Shown: positions 8,671 to 18,012, numbered from the stretch's first letter. The stretch is 64,000 bases of DNA from Halostella litorea (GCF_004785955.1 NZ_SJER01000001.1:1-64000), one strand, 5' to 3'. Notes: generated by a model not told the origin, from the letters alone. Program-made: numbers and translations.

Positions 8671-9794
8671 TCGAGAAGTTCGCGGGCGATCACGGTCTTC
8701 TGGATCTCGCTCGTGCCCTCGTAGATGGTCGTGATCTTCGCGTCGCGGTAGAGCCGCTCGACGTCGCCCTCGGTGACGTAGCCGTAGCCGCCGTGGATCT
8801 GGACCGCCTCGTTGGTCACGTCCATCGCGGCCTCGCTGGCGAAGTACTTCGCCATGCTCGCGGCCATCCGGGGGGATTCGCCGCGGTCCTCGCGGGCGGC
8901 GGCGTCGCGGGTCAGCAGGCGGCTCGCCCGCACCTGCGTCGCCATGTCGGCCAGTTTGTGCCGGATCGTCTGGATGTCGCCGATGGGCTTGCCGAACTGC
9001 TCGCGCTCGCCGGCGTACGCCTCGGCCTCGTCCAGCGCGGACTGCGCGAGGCCGACCGCCTGCGAGGCGATGCCGATCCGGCCGCCCGTGAGGATGGAGA
9101 GCGCGGCCGATAGCCCCTTCCCCTCCTCCGTGAGGCGGTTCTCGGCGGGGATCCGGACGCCGTCGAACTCCAGCGACGTGGTGTCGCTTGCCCGCAGGCC
9201 GAGTTTCTCCTCCTTCTTGCCGACGGTCAGCCCGTCGGCGTCCTTCGGGACGACGAACTGGGTGACGCTCCCGGGGTCGTCGCGGTCGGTCTTGGCGAAG
9301 AGGACCACGACGCCGGCGCGCTCGCCGTTGGTGATCCACTGCTTCGTGCCGTCGATGACGTACTCGTTCCCCTCCTTCCGCGCCTCGGTCGTCATCTCGG
9401 CGGGGTTCGACCCCGCGCCGGGTTCGGACAGTGCGAACGCGCCCACGGGCCGCCCGTCGACCATCTCCGGGAGCCAGCGCTCCTTCTGGTCCTCGCTCCC
9501 GAACGTCGCGATGCAGGAGGTGGCGAGGCAGTGGACCGACAGCGCGGTGGCGACCGACAGCGTCCCGTAGGCGACCTCCTCGTTGACGACGCTGTAGGTG
9601 AGCCGGTCGGCGTCGTAGCCGCCGTACGCCTCTGGCACCGTCAGCCCCGTCAGGTCCAGGTCGGCGAGGCCGTCCCACACGTCCTCCGGGAACCGCTCCT
9701 CGGTGTCCGCCTCGCGGGCGACCGGACGGATCTCCTCCTCGGCGAACTCCCGGACCACGTCGCGGACGGCGCGTTGCTCCTCGGATAGCTCCAT
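8667..9794 (-). CDS. acyl-CoA dehydrogenase
   Basis: The 375-residue flavoprotein catalyses alpha,beta-desaturation of acyl-CoA, passing electrons to ETF. The N-terminal helical domain is followed by the FAD-binding signature ([17 protein letters not shown] and [15 protein letters not shown]). The C-terminal helical domain carries [20 protein letters not shown] and [10 protein letters not shown], whose glutamate is the usual catalytic base in short/medium-chain enzymes. Length is standard. The chain-length preference cannot be read from the sequence. It overlaps the end of cysE by 4 nt on the opposite strand. Confidence 0.93.
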   Translation of the reverse strand: MELSEEQRAVRDVVREFAEEEIRPVAREADTEERFPEDVWDGLADLDLTGLTVPEAYGGYDADRLTYSVVNEEVAYGTLSVATALSVHCLATSCIATFGSEDQKERWLPEMVDGRPVGAFALSEPGAGSNPAEMTTEARKEGNEYVIDGTKQWITNGERAGVVVLFAKTDRDDPGSVTQFVVPKDADGLTVGKKEEKLGLRASDTTSLEFDGVRIPAENRLTEEGKGLSAALSILTGGRIGIASQAVGLAQSALDEAEAYAGEREQFGKPIGDIQTIRHKLADMATQVRASRLLTRDAAAREDRGESPRMAASMAKYFASEAAMDVTNEAVQIHGGYGYVTEGDVERLYRDAKITTIYEGTSEIQKTVIARELLD

Positions 9795-9830
9795 ACCCCA
9801 CCTTCGGTGTTGGATGGAAAAAGGTGAACG

Positions 9831-10640
9831 TTATCCGCCGAGTGCGTCCTCGCCGTAGCGGTCGGCGACGTACGCCTCGACGTCGGTGGCCCGCTCCCAG
9901 ACGTGTTCGAACAGCCGACCCCCCCAGTCGATCGCCGCGTCCGTCTCCGCAACCACCTCCGTGTGCGGGTCGTAGGAGCCGTCGAGCGTCGGGAAGGAGA
10001 GCAACAGCGACTCCGCCGAGACGACCATGGCGAAGGCGGTGTCGTACACCCGGACGGCGACGTCGCCGTCGTCGTCCGGACCCGGCGGCTCCTCCTCGAC
10101 CACCTCGCGGAGCACGTCCGGCGTGACGACGAGGCGGCGGTCCGCCCCCGACGACTCGTTCAGCGCCTCCGCGTAGCGGTCGTGATACACCGGCGTGATC
10201 ACCGAGACGCAGTCGGCCGAGGCGATCCCCTCGGCGACGCGGCGGGACGCGCGGTACGGGTCCGTGTCCGGCGACCTGACGACTTCGTACCCGTCGATCG
10301 CGGCGAACTCCTCGCGGAACGCGTCGGGGAGAGCCGCGGCGTCGTGGCGCTGCCAGTACTCGGCGTCGGCCGCGAGCGTGCGCTCGGTGCGTTCACACCG
10401 CGCGATGGCGTCCGCGATCACCTGTCCCGCGGCCGTCGTCGCCCACGCGTCGTCCCCCCGCTGGTGGACGAGCCCCCGCTCCGCCAGCCGGTTTATCGCG
10501 TCGTACACCGACGACTCGCTCGACGCCGTCCCGTCGAGCACCTCGCCCCGGCCCGCGGGCGAGTCGGCGAGCGCCGCGAGCACCTCCCGCCGCGCCCGCG
10601 ACCCGACGACGAACTGCAGGTTGTCAATGCCGCCACTCAT
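9831..10640 (-). CDS. winged-helix transcriptional regulator with C-terminal sensor domain
   Basis: The N-terminal 85 residues form a winged helix: VVGSRARREVLAALADSP, SSESSVYDAINRLAERGLV, then the wing. A C-terminal domain of about 170 residues (EVVRSPDTDPYRASRRV through VRVYDTAFAMVVSAESLLL) resembles the FilR1/DUF1724-like ligand or phosphorelay partner domain common in haloarchaeal regulators. Target genes are unknown. I used the ATG at 10640 rather than the GTG at 10664, because a TATA-like element (CTATTA near 10672) would place the upstream codon at or before the transcription start. Confidence 0.7.
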   Translation of the reverse strand: MSGGIDNLQFVVGSRARREVLAALADSPAGRGEVLDGTASSESSVYDAINRLAERGLVHQRGDDAWATTAAGQVIADAIARCERTERTLAADAEYWQRHDAAALPDAFREEFAAIDGYEVVRSPDTDPYRASRRVAEGIASADCVSVITPVYHDRYAEALNESSGADRRLVVTPDVLREVVEEEPPGPDDDGDVAVRVYDTAFAMVVSAESLLLSFPTLDGSYDPHTEVVAETDAAIDWGGRLFEHVWERATDVEAYVADRYGEDALGG

Positions 10641-10740
10641 ACTCGTTGACGACCCAGTCGTCACGGCCCGTAATAGCGCTGGCGATCGTTTCCGCCGGGA
10701 AGCGGTTAGTTCAACCCCAACGCTGCCGGCTCCAACTTTG

Positions 10741-10769
10741 CCGGAACGTTCTACGGCCTCCGGAACGTT
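10741..10769 (+). repeat. Direct repeat CCGGAACGTT x2, 19-bp period
   Basis: Two exact copies of CCGGAACGTT (10741-10750 and 10760-10769) lie in the 259-bp gap between the regulator at 9831-10640 and the AlaX gene. The second copy runs into a TATA-like GTTTTATCC. A spacing of 19 bp (nearly two helical turns) suits two protein molecules binding the same DNA face. No convincing plus-strand gene follows, so the target is unclear. Confidence 0.4.
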
Positions 10770-10899
10770 TTATCCATGCTGGAAGGGGAAAATTTAGCTA
10801 AGAGGACGCGAAGGTGGGAGTTGCAGTCAGGTCATGCCTTCCTGCGTCGGCGGTGTCGCCACCGCCGACCCACCCGTCCCGACGCTGACTCGACGGCCC

Positions 10900-12099
10900 T
10901 CAGTCCCCGTCGGACCGCAAGTACTCGACGACCCGTTCCGGATCAGCGTCGAGTCCGCCGGCCTGTGCGACGCGGTCGGACCCGCCGCCGCCGCCGCCGA
11001 ACCGCCCGGTCACGTCGTCGACGACCGCCGCGGCGTCCGCCTCCGCCGCCCCGACGACGACGAACGGCGGCCGGTCCTCGCCGATGAGCGCCACCACGTC
11101 CGCCGCGTCGCCCGCCAGGGCCTGCACGCGGTCGTCAACGTCGTTCGGCCCGGCGCGGGCGACGGTCCCGACCGCCCACGTTCGCCCGTCGCGCTCGACC
11201 ACGTCCTCCCGGAGTGCGGCCACCTGCCGGTCGAGCAGGTCGGCCCGCAAGTCCTCGACTTCGGCCTCCAGTTCCGCGACGGCGTCGCGCGTCCGGTCGG
11301 CCGCGTCCGGGAGGTCCGTGACGCTCGCGTCGAGCGCGGTACTGGCCTCCAGCGCCGCCGCCTTCTCCGTCGACCGGCGGTCGATCCCCGCCGGCCCGAC
11401 GGCGAACTCCACGCGGGTCAGCCCCTCGCCCGGGTTCGACCGGCCAAGTACTGTCACGGGACCGATCTCGCGGGTGTTCCGGACGTGGGTGCCGCCGCAG
11501 GCGGCGACGTCCCAGTCCTCGATGGTGACGATCCGGACCTCGCCGTCCGCCCCGAGGACCCCCTCCTCCGTCTTGGTGTTGAACGCCACGTCGTCGCGGT
11601 CACGGGCCTCATCGGCCGGCACCTCCTCCCACGTCACGTCCAGCGAGTTCCAGACGGCCTCGTTGACGAGGCGTTCGAGTTCAACCAGCGTCTCGTCGGT
11701 GACCGTCGTCGACGTCCGGAAGTCGATCCGCACCTTCTCGTCGCGGATGCCGAACCCGCCGTAGCCCAGGTCGTCGAGCAGCCGTCGGCCGGCACCGTAC
11801 AGCGCGTGGCTGGCGGTGTGGGCGCGCATGCAGTACATCCGGTGCTCCCAGTCCACCTCGCAGAGCGCCCGCCGCCCCGCCCGCCAGTCCGGTTCCTCGG
11901 CGAGCGTGTGGACGACCGCGTCGGCCGTCTCCCGGACGCCGACCACGTCGATGCCGTCGATCCGCCCGCGGTCGGCCGGCTGACCGCCGCTCTCGGGGTA
12001 GAAGTACGTCGTCTCCAGCGTCACCTCGCGCCCGTCAACGTCCGCGATGGCCGACTCGAACCGCGTGGTGTACGGTTCGGCGGCGGCAAGCTTGCTCAT
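10900..12099 (-). CDS. alaX: alanyl-tRNA editing protein, AlaX-L with DHHA1 domain
   Basis: The 399-residue protein is a stand-alone editing factor that hydrolyses mischarged Ser- (or Gly-) tRNA-Ala. The N-terminal barrel (ETTYFYPESGGQPADRG) is followed by the zinc-binding editing core: HTASH (His94, His98) and CGGTH (Cys201, His205). A coiled-coil segment (EAEVEDLRADLLDRQVAAL) and a C-terminal DHHA1 domain ending FGGGGGGSDRVAQAGG complete the long AlaX architecture. It lacks the aminoacylation domain of AlaRS. An aMBF1 gene lies immediately upstream on the same strand, about 70 bp away. Confidence 0.92.
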   Translation of the reverse strand: MSKLAAAEPYTTRFESAIADVDGREVTLETTYFYPESGGQPADRGRIDGIDVVGVRETADAVVHTLAEEPDWRAGRRALCEVDWEHRMYCMRAHTASHALYGAGRRLLDDLGYGGFGIRDEKVRIDFRTSTTVTDETLVELERLVNEAVWNSLDVTWEEVPADEARDRDDVAFNTKTEEGVLGADGEVRIVTIEDWDVAACGGTHVRNTREIGPVTVLGRSNPGEGLTRVEFAVGPAGIDRRSTEKAAALEASTALDASVTDLPDAADRTRDAVAELEAEVEDLRADLLDRQVAALREDVVERDGRTWAVGTVARAGPNDVDDRVQALAGDAADVVALIGEDRPPFVVVGAAEADAAAVVDDVTGRFGGGGGGSDRVAQAGGLDADPERVVEYLRSDGD

Positions 12100-12167
12100 C
12101 GACTGAGTGGAGACGGGCGACCGGCAAAAACCCTATCGGCCGGCCCGGATCGGACCGCGCCGTCCGG

Positions 12168-12677
12168 CTACCTCGACTCGACCAGTTCCACGTCCAGGCG
12201 CTGCTCGACCGCGCGGACGAGGCTGCCGCCGATGCCCGCCTGCGTCGCCCGTCCCTGCTCTATCGCCAGCAGGTCGGCCTCGTCGGCGTCGAGTTCCTCG
12301 GCCAGTTCCTCGCGCTGGAGCCCCTCGGCCTGCCGGGCCTCCTCCATCGCGTCGCCGTAGTCCGACACCAGATACGGGAGCTGGTCGTCGTCGTAGTTGG
12401 TTCCCCCCTCCTCCCAGTGTTCCGTGTCGCCGTCCCAGTTGCGGGTCGTCTTCGCGGCGTTCTCGACGGCGCGGCGCTTGCGCTCGGTGTCGCCGTCGTT
12501 GCCGCCGGACTTCCGGTCCTTGTGGGCGTTGTCGTCGTGGGGGGCACAGTCGGCACACACCTGGAGCCGCGCCCCGGCGACGTTCGCCTCGCGGAGCGAG
12601 TCGCTCGTGGCCCCGCAGAGCTCGCAGGCGTCGCCGCCGTCCGACCCCGACGATCCCCCCGTCGAGTACTTAGCCAT
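12168..12677 (-). CDS. multiprotein bridging factor aMBF1
   Basis: The 169-residue protein has an N-terminal zinc ribbon (CELCG at 18-22 and CADC about 20 residues later). A long charged linker follows, then a C-terminal Cro/CI-type helix-turn-helix (YGDAMEEARQAEGLQREELAEEL). This is the layout of archaeal MBF1, a conserved factor linked to transcription or ribosomal subunit function. The internal linker is longer and more acidic than in non-halophiles. The start ATG at 12677 gives the usual MAKYSTG opening. It probably shares a transcript with alaX downstream. Confidence 0.85.
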   Translation of the reverse strand: MAKYSTGGSSGSDGGDACELCGATSDSLREANVAGARLQVCADCAPHDDNAHKDRKSGGNDGDTERKRRAVENAAKTTRNWDGDTEHWEEGGTNYDDDQLPYLVSDYGDAMEEARQAEGLQREELAEELDADEADLLAIEQGRATQAGIGGSLVRAVEQRLDVELVESR

Positions 12678-12821
12678 ACCCCCGGATACGAGCCGACGCG
12701 ATTTGAACGCCCCGATCGGTTCTTGCTCGGGACGCGGCCGGGCCGGCCGGCGGGGGGCGGCCGAAACGAAAGCCCTTTAATTCGTCCACGGGATAGGTCT
12801 GACTGCAGCAAGACACCGCGA

Positions 12822-12906
<85 letters not shown>

Positions 12907-13129
12907 TCGCACGCCCACACGGGCGCTGATGCAGGTGATCTCCCTTCGCGGACATCACCCACGCACAACTTCTGACGGAACTACCTGAACAGTCGCGACT
13001 GGGTCCGCCGGCACACGGCGATCCACGGCCGAGTGCGGGGCTCGGCGCGGCATGACGGCGATCTGAACCGTCCGGACACGTTTTTACCATTGCGCATCTA
13101 TCGTAGGTACACTTACAGGTACCCCGGAA

Positions 13130-15241
13130 ATGACCATCAACTACGCCGCCGCTGACGCCGTGACCGGAGTCCGGATAGAGGACCGGATCGAACAGCGCAA
13201 GTTCGTGCTCCGGACCGACGACCCGGTGTCGCCGGCGGCGGCGGACCCGGACGCGTTCAGGGAGCCGGTGACCCACGCCTGCCAGTTCGAGACGAGCGGG
13301 CTCTACATCGACCGGCTGGACGGGTTCAACATCCGCGACGGCGACGGGGACTTCATCGCGGGGGTCCAGTCCCACGAGCGGCGGAGGTTCGACCGCGGGG
13401 AGTACGTCCTCGACCTCAACGGGCCGATGAAAGTGTACTGCCGGATCGAAGGCCCCCTGAAGGTGCGGACCGGCGCGAACTACCTCGAACTGGGGTTCGA
13501 AGGCCCGACCGAAGTCGTTCTCGGGATGCGGTCCTACCACGAGCGGCCCGCGGGGACGATCACCGTCTCCGACGACCCGCGGGACGTGATGACCGCCGTG
13601 AGCCACCTCCCGTCGGCGCTGAAGACGACCAGTTGCGAGCGGTCCTATCCGACGCTCCGGGGCCACCCGCCGCTGTTCGAGCGCGGCGACGCGCTTTCGG
13701 TCCCCGACGGGCTGGAGCCGCCGGACACCGGGGTTCGGATCGTCGTCCCGCCGACCTACCGCCACGTGTACGCCGTCTCGTCGCTGGCGTTCTACCTCGG
13801 GGCCGAGGTGGTGCCGGGGGACGTCCCGCGGATCGAGACCGACCGCGGCTTCGAGCGCGAACTGGCGAGCGAGCGGTGGTTCGAGGACGAGGTCGCCCGG
13901 ACGCTGAAGCAGGTGTTTTTCCTCGACTGCGTCGTTCGGACAGAGGGGCTGTACGAGATAGACCTCCACGAGCGGAACCGCGTCGAGCCGTTCCTTCCCT
14001 TCGACGTCGCGTCGATGTACGACAACTCCCTGGCCGAGCAGGTCGCCGCGTACCTGCAGATCCCCTACGAGGTCATCGCCGAGTACGTCCCGGAGTGGTG
14101 TCTGACCGCCCACGTGCCGTCGGACCCGTCCGGGATCCGGTCGCTCCCCTTCGTCGCCTACGACCTCGGCGTCGTCCGGGAGCCGCGGGGGACGAAGCTC
14201 TCCCATCCGCGCGTGCAGTCGGCGAGCTACACGCGGGCCGCGACCGCCGATGCCAACGGCGACGCCGCCCAGGCCACGCCGCTGTTGCGGTCCGGCGGCG
14301 AGTCCCAGGAGTCGATGACGCTCGTCGACCCCGAGACGACCGACGAGTCGATCGAGCACGCCTGGTTCGGCGACCACGTCCCGCGGGGGGCGACGAAGGC
14401 CACCGTCGACGGGTTCGAGAACCGGCTGCGGCGCGGGACGCGGTCAAGCGAGATATCCATCGCCGCAGTCTGCAACGACGAGCGGATGATCGCCGAACAC
14501 GACTCGCTCGACAGCGTGTACGGCAACCGCGAGGGCCTGCCCTACGAGACGTCGTTTTTCACCGACCTCGACATGGACGGGCTCGCGACCGTGCTCGGGG
14601 GCGACTACGACTTCCTCCACTTCATCGGCCACGCGACCGCCGACGGCCTGCAGTGCCCGGACGGCGAACTCGACATCGAGACCCTCGACAGCGTCGGGGT
14701 CGACGTGTTCCTGCTGAACGCCTGCCGGTCGGTGCATCAGGCGCTGGCGCTCACGGAACGCGGGGCGACGGGGGGCGTGGGGACGCTCAGCGACGTGGTG
14801 AACGAACAGGCCGTCGAGATCGGCCGCGCGATGGCGCACCTGCTCAACCTCGGGTTCCCGCTCCGGGCGGCGGTCGAACTCATCCGGGACCACACCTCGA
14901 CGGGGGACCAGTACATCGTCGTCGGGGACGGCGGCGCCGACATCGCGCAGTCGGAGGGCGGGACGCCGCTCCTGTGTACGGTCGAGGAGGGACCGGGCGA
15001 CACGTACGACCTCTCGATACGAGCGTACCCGACACGCGAGTATCAGATCGGCACGTACGTCATGCCGACGATCGACAAGGTGAAACAGTGTTTCCTCACC
15101 CCCGGAAACATGCTCGACCTCCGGCTCTCCGAGTCCGAACTCCACAGTTACCTCTCCTCGCACAGGAGCCCGGTTCAGTACGACGGCAAAATTTTCTGGA
15201 ACGATACGCCCGGATCGGTCGCGATCGGCTCCGAGGAGTAG
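13130..15241 (+). CDS. CHAT-domain (caspase-like) peptidase protein
   Basis: The product has 703 residues. Residues 1-440 are a haloarchaeal domain I cannot assign: a beta-rich start that includes ACQFETSGLYIDRLDG, then a mixed region containing VVPPTYRHVYAVSSLAFYLG. Residues 450-620 are a CHAT domain with the catalytic dyad His501 (LHFIGHAT) and Cys532 (LLNACRS), 31 residues apart, followed by the typical RGATGGVGTLSDV. CHAT proteins are clan CD cysteine proteases such as separase-like TPR-CHAT. The active site looks intact. The partner may be the abutting 45-aa membrane protein at 15242-15379. No repeat-type sensor domain (TPR, WD40) is visible, so the trigger is unknown. Confidence 0.8.
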   Translation: MTINYAAADAVTGVRIEDRIEQRKFVLRTDDPVSPAAADPDAFREPVTHACQFETSGLYIDRLDGFNIRDGDGDFIAGVQSHERRRFDRGEYVLDLNGPMKVYCRIEGPLKVRTGANYLELGFEGPTEVVLGMRSYHERPAGTITVSDDPRDVMTAVSHLPSALKTTSCERSYPTLRGHPPLFERGDALSVPDGLEPPDTGVRIVVPPTYRHVYAVSSLAFYLGAEVVPGDVPRIETDRGFERELASERWFEDEVARTLKQVFFLDCVVRTEGLYEIDLHERNRVEPFLPFDVASMYDNSLAEQVAAYLQIPYEVIAEYVPEWCLTAHVPSDPSGIRSLPFVAYDLGVVREPRGTKLSHPRVQSASYTRAATADANGDAAQATPLLRSGGESQESMTLVDPETTDESIEHAWFGDHVPRGATKATVDGFENRLRRGTRSSEISIAAVCNDERMIAEHDSLDSVYGNREGLPYETSFFTDLDMDGLATVLGGDYDFLHFIGHATADGLQCPDGELDIETLDSVGVDVFLLNACRSVHQALALTERGATGGVGTLSDVVNEQAVEIGRAMAHLLNLGFPLRAAVELIRDHTSTGDQYIVVGDGGADIAQSEGGTPLLCTVEEGPGDTYDLSIRAYPTREYQIGTYVMPTIDKVKQCFLTPGNMLDLRLSESELHSYLSSHRSPVQYDGKIFWNDTPGSVAIGSEE

Positions 15242-15379
15242 TTACGGCCCGGGGACCGCCTGAGCGCCGTTCGCGGCGGCCGATCCGGCCTGCGACACGA
15301 GCAGGAGGAGGGTAAACAGCGCGCCGATCATCCGCGGGTGGTCTGCGAGGTACGTCGTGAGTGAGTCGTTGTCTGACAT
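15242..15379 (-). CDS. 45-aa single-helix membrane protein (DUF7503-like)
   Basis: An ATG at 15377-15379 opens a 45-codon frame ending in a TAA that directly abuts the CHAT gene stop. The protein starts MSDNDSLTTYLADHPRM, then has one hydrophobic helix (IGALFTLLLLVSQAG) and a short tail ending PGP. I recall similar tiny haloarchaeal proteins with a DHPR/ENPR-plus-helix pattern (DUF7503). A TATA-like TTTCATAAG about 30 nt upstream supports expression. The function is unknown. Its tail-to-tail position with a protease gene suggests a substrate, regulator or membrane effector, but this is only an inference. Confidence 0.65.
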   Translation of the reverse strand: MSDNDSLTTYLADHPRMIGALFTLLLLVSQAGSAAANGAQAVPGP

Positions 15380-15550
15380 CGCAGTTCGACCAACGGACGA
15401 TGTTCTTATGAAAATATCTGAAGATTTCTTATAAATTAACCCATCATGTTAATTAGTATTTACTGATTGGGTAGCCGTGTCCGGATCCCGCGACGGCGAC
15501 GCCGTCCGCGGACAGGAACGTCTTTCACGGATCGCTCCCTACGTCCGGCC

Positions 15551-16111
15551 ATGCAGAACCGCGTCAGGCGACACGTCCCGGCGGCGACCGGCCTGCTCAC
15601 CGCGGTTTCGCTCGCGCTGGTGTTCGGCACCGCGCTCGGGTTCGTGCCGGGCGAGGCGCTGCCGCGCGTCCCCGACGGCGTCCTCCACGCGATCCCGCAC
15701 GTCAACGCCGTCGTCAGCGCGCTCGCGATCGGCACGATCCTCGGCGGCGTGCGCGCGATCCGGCGCGGGAACGTCGACCGACACCGCGCGCTGATGGTCG
15801 CCTCGTTCGGCCTCTTCGCGGCCTTCCTCGTCCTCTATCTCTACCGCATCGCCCTGGAGGGGCCGCAGTCGTTCCCCGGCCCGGAGGGCGTTTACACCTA
15901 CGTCTACCTCCCGATACTCGCGATCCACATCCTGCTGGCCGTCGTGACGATCCCCTTCGTCTACTACGCGCTCCTGCTCGCGTGGACCCGGTCGGTGCCG
16001 GAACTCCGGCGGACCGTCCACGCGCGCGTCGGCCGCGTCGCGGCGGCGCTGTGGCTCGTCTCCTTCGCGCTCGGGGAGGTCGTGTACGCGATGCTGTACG
16101 TCGTGTACTGA
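15551..16111 (+). CDS. DUF420 family membrane protein
   Basis: This is a 186-residue integral membrane protein with about five helices: TGLLTAVSLALVFGTALGFV, a pair around ALAIGTILGG, ALMVASFGLFAAFLVLYLY, LAIHILLAVVTIPFVYYALL, and AALWLVSFALGEVVYAMLYV. Conserved His residues occur in HAIPHVNAVV, DRHRALM and LAIHILL, the pattern of DUF420. That family is related to CtaG/cytochrome oxidase-associated proteins. A role near haem-copper oxidase biogenesis is the usual guess, but no oxidase genes are nearby. The ATG at 15551 fits the first helix. Confidence 0.8.
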   Translation: MQNRVRRHVPAATGLLTAVSLALVFGTALGFVPGEALPRVPDGVLHAIPHVNAVVSALAIGTILGGVRAIRRGNVDRHRALMVASFGLFAAFLVLYLYRIALEGPQSFPGPEGVYTYVYLPILAIHILLAVVTIPFVYYALLLAWTRSVPELRRTVHARVGRVAAALWLVSFALGEVVYAMLYVVY

Positions 16112-16126
16112 GGGTCGGCCGCGGCG

Positions 16127-17602
16127 TCAGTCGTCGGCCGGGTTCGCCGGGCGGGCGACGGCCCGGTCGGTTTCCTCGCCGTCGATGTCGTAGGGGTACT
16201 CGCCGGTGACACAGCCCAGACAGAGGTCCGCCCGCGACGTCTCCAGCACGTCGGCGACGGCCCCCGTCGAGAGGTACGCGAGGCTGTCGGCCCCTATCTC
16301 CTCGGCGATCTCGTCGGTCGACTTGTCGCTCGCGATCAGTTCGTCGCGCGAGGCCATGTCGATCCCCATGTAACAGGGCGCGACGATCGGCGGCGCGCCG
16401 ATGCGGACGTGGACCTCCGCCGCGCCGACGTCCTTGAGCAGCTTGACGAGCTGGGTCGAGGTGGTCCCCCGCACGATGGAGTCGTCGATGATGGTGACGG
16501 TCCGGCCCTCGATGGTGCTTTTGATCGGGTTCAGCTTGAGCCGGACCGCGCGCTCGCGCTCGTCCTGTGTCGGCATGATGAACGTGCGGCCGACGTAGCG
16601 GTTCTTCATCAGCCCCTCGGCGAACTCGACGGCCTCGTCGTCGGCCTCGGCGTCCTCGTTGGCGGCGTCGGCGTAGCCCGAGGCGAAGGCGCGCCCCGAG
16701 TCGGGCACGGGCATCACCACGTCGCTGTCGATGCCGCTCTCGGCCCAGAGCTTCCGGCCGAGGTCCCGCCGCACCTCGTAGACGCGCTTCCCGTCGATGA
16801 CGCTGTCCGGGCGGGCGAAGTAGACGTGTTCGAAAAAGCAGTGGGCGGTGTTCTCCCGGTCGACGAGTTGGTAGGTGTCGAACCCCGACCCGTCCTCGTG
16901 GAGGACGACGAGTTCGCCGGGGCGGACGTCACGGACGAGTTCGCCGTCGAGCGTGTCGACCGCGGCGCTCTCACTGGCGAGGACGTAGCCGTCCTCCAGT
17001 TCGCCGATACAGAGCGGGCGGTTGCCCTCCGGGTCGCGCACGCCGAGCACCGTGTCGTCGTGGGTGATCGCCAGCGAGTAGGAACCGTGGATGCGGCCCA
17101 TCGTCCGCTTGACGGCGCGCACGAGGTCCTCCTCCAGCAGGTTGCGCGCGAGGTCGTGGGCGATCACCTCGGTGTCGCCGTCGGAGGTGAAGGCGTGTCC
17201 CTGGCCGGCCAGTTCCGCGCGGATCTCGTCGGCGTTGACGAGGTTGCCGTTGTGGCTCAGCCCGAGCGAGCCGCTCTTGAACGAGACCGAAAAGGGCTGG
17301 GCACAGGAGGCGTCGACGCTCCCGGCGGTCGGGTAGCGGACGTGGCCGATCCCCGCCGTGCCGTTCAGCCCCGCGATGTCGTCCTCGGAGAAGGCGTCGC
17401 CGACCAGCCCCATCTCGACGTGGCTGTGCTGCTGGAACCCGTCGTGCGTGACGATGCCCGCCGACTCCTGGCCGCGGTGCTGGAGCGCGTACAGGGAGTA
17501 GTACAACGGGCGCGCGGCGTCGCGGTCGGCGAGCGAGACGCCGACGACGCCGCACTTCTCGGTCATCCCGGTCGAAGGCCGCTCGGCCCGGCCGTCTGAC
17601 AT
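16127..17602 (-). CDS. purF: amidophosphoribosyltransferase
   Basis: PurF makes phosphoribosylamine from PRPP and glutamine, the first step of purine synthesis. The 491-residue protein has an Ntn glutaminase (CGVVGVSL and LYALQHRGQESAGI) and a C-terminal PRTase domain with the PRPP loop VTIIDDSIVRGTTS. Late cysteines (LCLGCVTGEYP) may belong to an Fe-S site. The TATA box at 17627-17633 supports a leaderless ATG at 17602. That places 16 residues before the catalytic cysteine, to be removed as a propeptide. An ATG at 17566 would leave only MTEK before Cys. Which start is used decides propeptide length. Confidence 0.93.
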   Translation of the reverse strand: MSDGRAERPSTGMTEKCGVVGVSLADRDAARPLYYSLYALQHRGQESAGIVTHDGFQQHSHVEMGLVGDAFSEDDIAGLNGTAGIGHVRYPTAGSVDASCAQPFSVSFKSGSLGLSHNGNLVNADEIRAELAGQGHAFTSDGDTEVIAHDLARNLLEEDLVRAVKRTMGRIHGSYSLAITHDDTVLGVRDPEGNRPLCIGELEDGYVLASESAAVDTLDGELVRDVRPGELVVLHEDGSGFDTYQLVDRENTAHCFFEHVYFARPDSVIDGKRVYEVRRDLGRKLWAESGIDSDVVMPVPDSGRAFASGYADAANEDAEADDEAVEFAEGLMKNRYVGRTFIMPTQDERERAVRLKLNPIKSTIEGRTVTIIDDSIVRGTTSTQLVKLLKDVGAAEVHVRIGAPPIVAPCYMGIDMASRDELIASDKSTDEIAEEIGADSLAYLSTGAVADVLETSRADLCLGCVTGEYPYDIDGEETDRAVARPANPADD

Positions 17603-17838
17603 GGGCGACCATTGCGAGGCACCGGAGATAAAACCTCGCAATCGTGGTCCGTTCGACCACTTTTACCCCGAACAATACACACATCCGTGTATAGATACGG
17701 CCGCCGGCCCGCATCGGCGGCGTGCGAGGACGGGCGGCGCTGATCGATCGTGGTACTCCTTCGCACGGGACGAGCTACACTCGGCCGCGGCTGGCCGAGC
17801 GGTCGCTGGTCACGAAGCGTTTCGAGAAGGGAACTATC

Positions 17839-18012
17839 TCACTCGTCGGCCTTCGACTGCCACTCGTAGTCGCGGCGCTTGGCGGACTTGCCGAACCCGC
17901 ACGACGAGCACTCCTTTTTCTTGACGTGATACGACTTCTCACCACACCGACGGCACTTCACGTGGGTCGTGGTGTTTTTCTTGCCCTGGCTCGGGGTACC
18001 TGCGCCAGTCAT
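17839..18012 (-). CDS. rpl37e: 50S ribosomal protein L37e
   Basis: This 57-codon gene encodes a small basic zinc-ribbon ribosomal protein. It begins [20 protein letters not shown]. Zinc ligands are Cys20-X2-Cys23 (CRRCG) and Cys35-X2-Cys38 (CSSCG), and the protein ends with [11 protein letters not shown] and a short acidic tail. Its ATG overlaps the TGA of lsm by 4 nt (ATGA), forming the lsm-rpl37e pair conserved across archaea. The Lys/Arg-rich composition stands out from the acidic proteome, as expected for an rRNA-binding protein. Confidence 0.95.
   Translation of the reverse strand: MTGAGTPSQGKKNTTTHVKCRRCGEKSYHVKKKECSSCGFGKSAKRRDYEWQSKADE

Noticed and set aside
12934-12959. GGTGAT/ATCACC inverted repeat after tRNA-Leu
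   Set aside because: A 6-bp stem with a 14-nt loop and no U-tract is too weak to call a terminator.
13633-15315. 560-codon frame overlapping the CHAT gene
   Set aside because: It is Arg/Pro/Gly-rich shadow sequence; the other frame contains the CHAT dyad and a sensible start.
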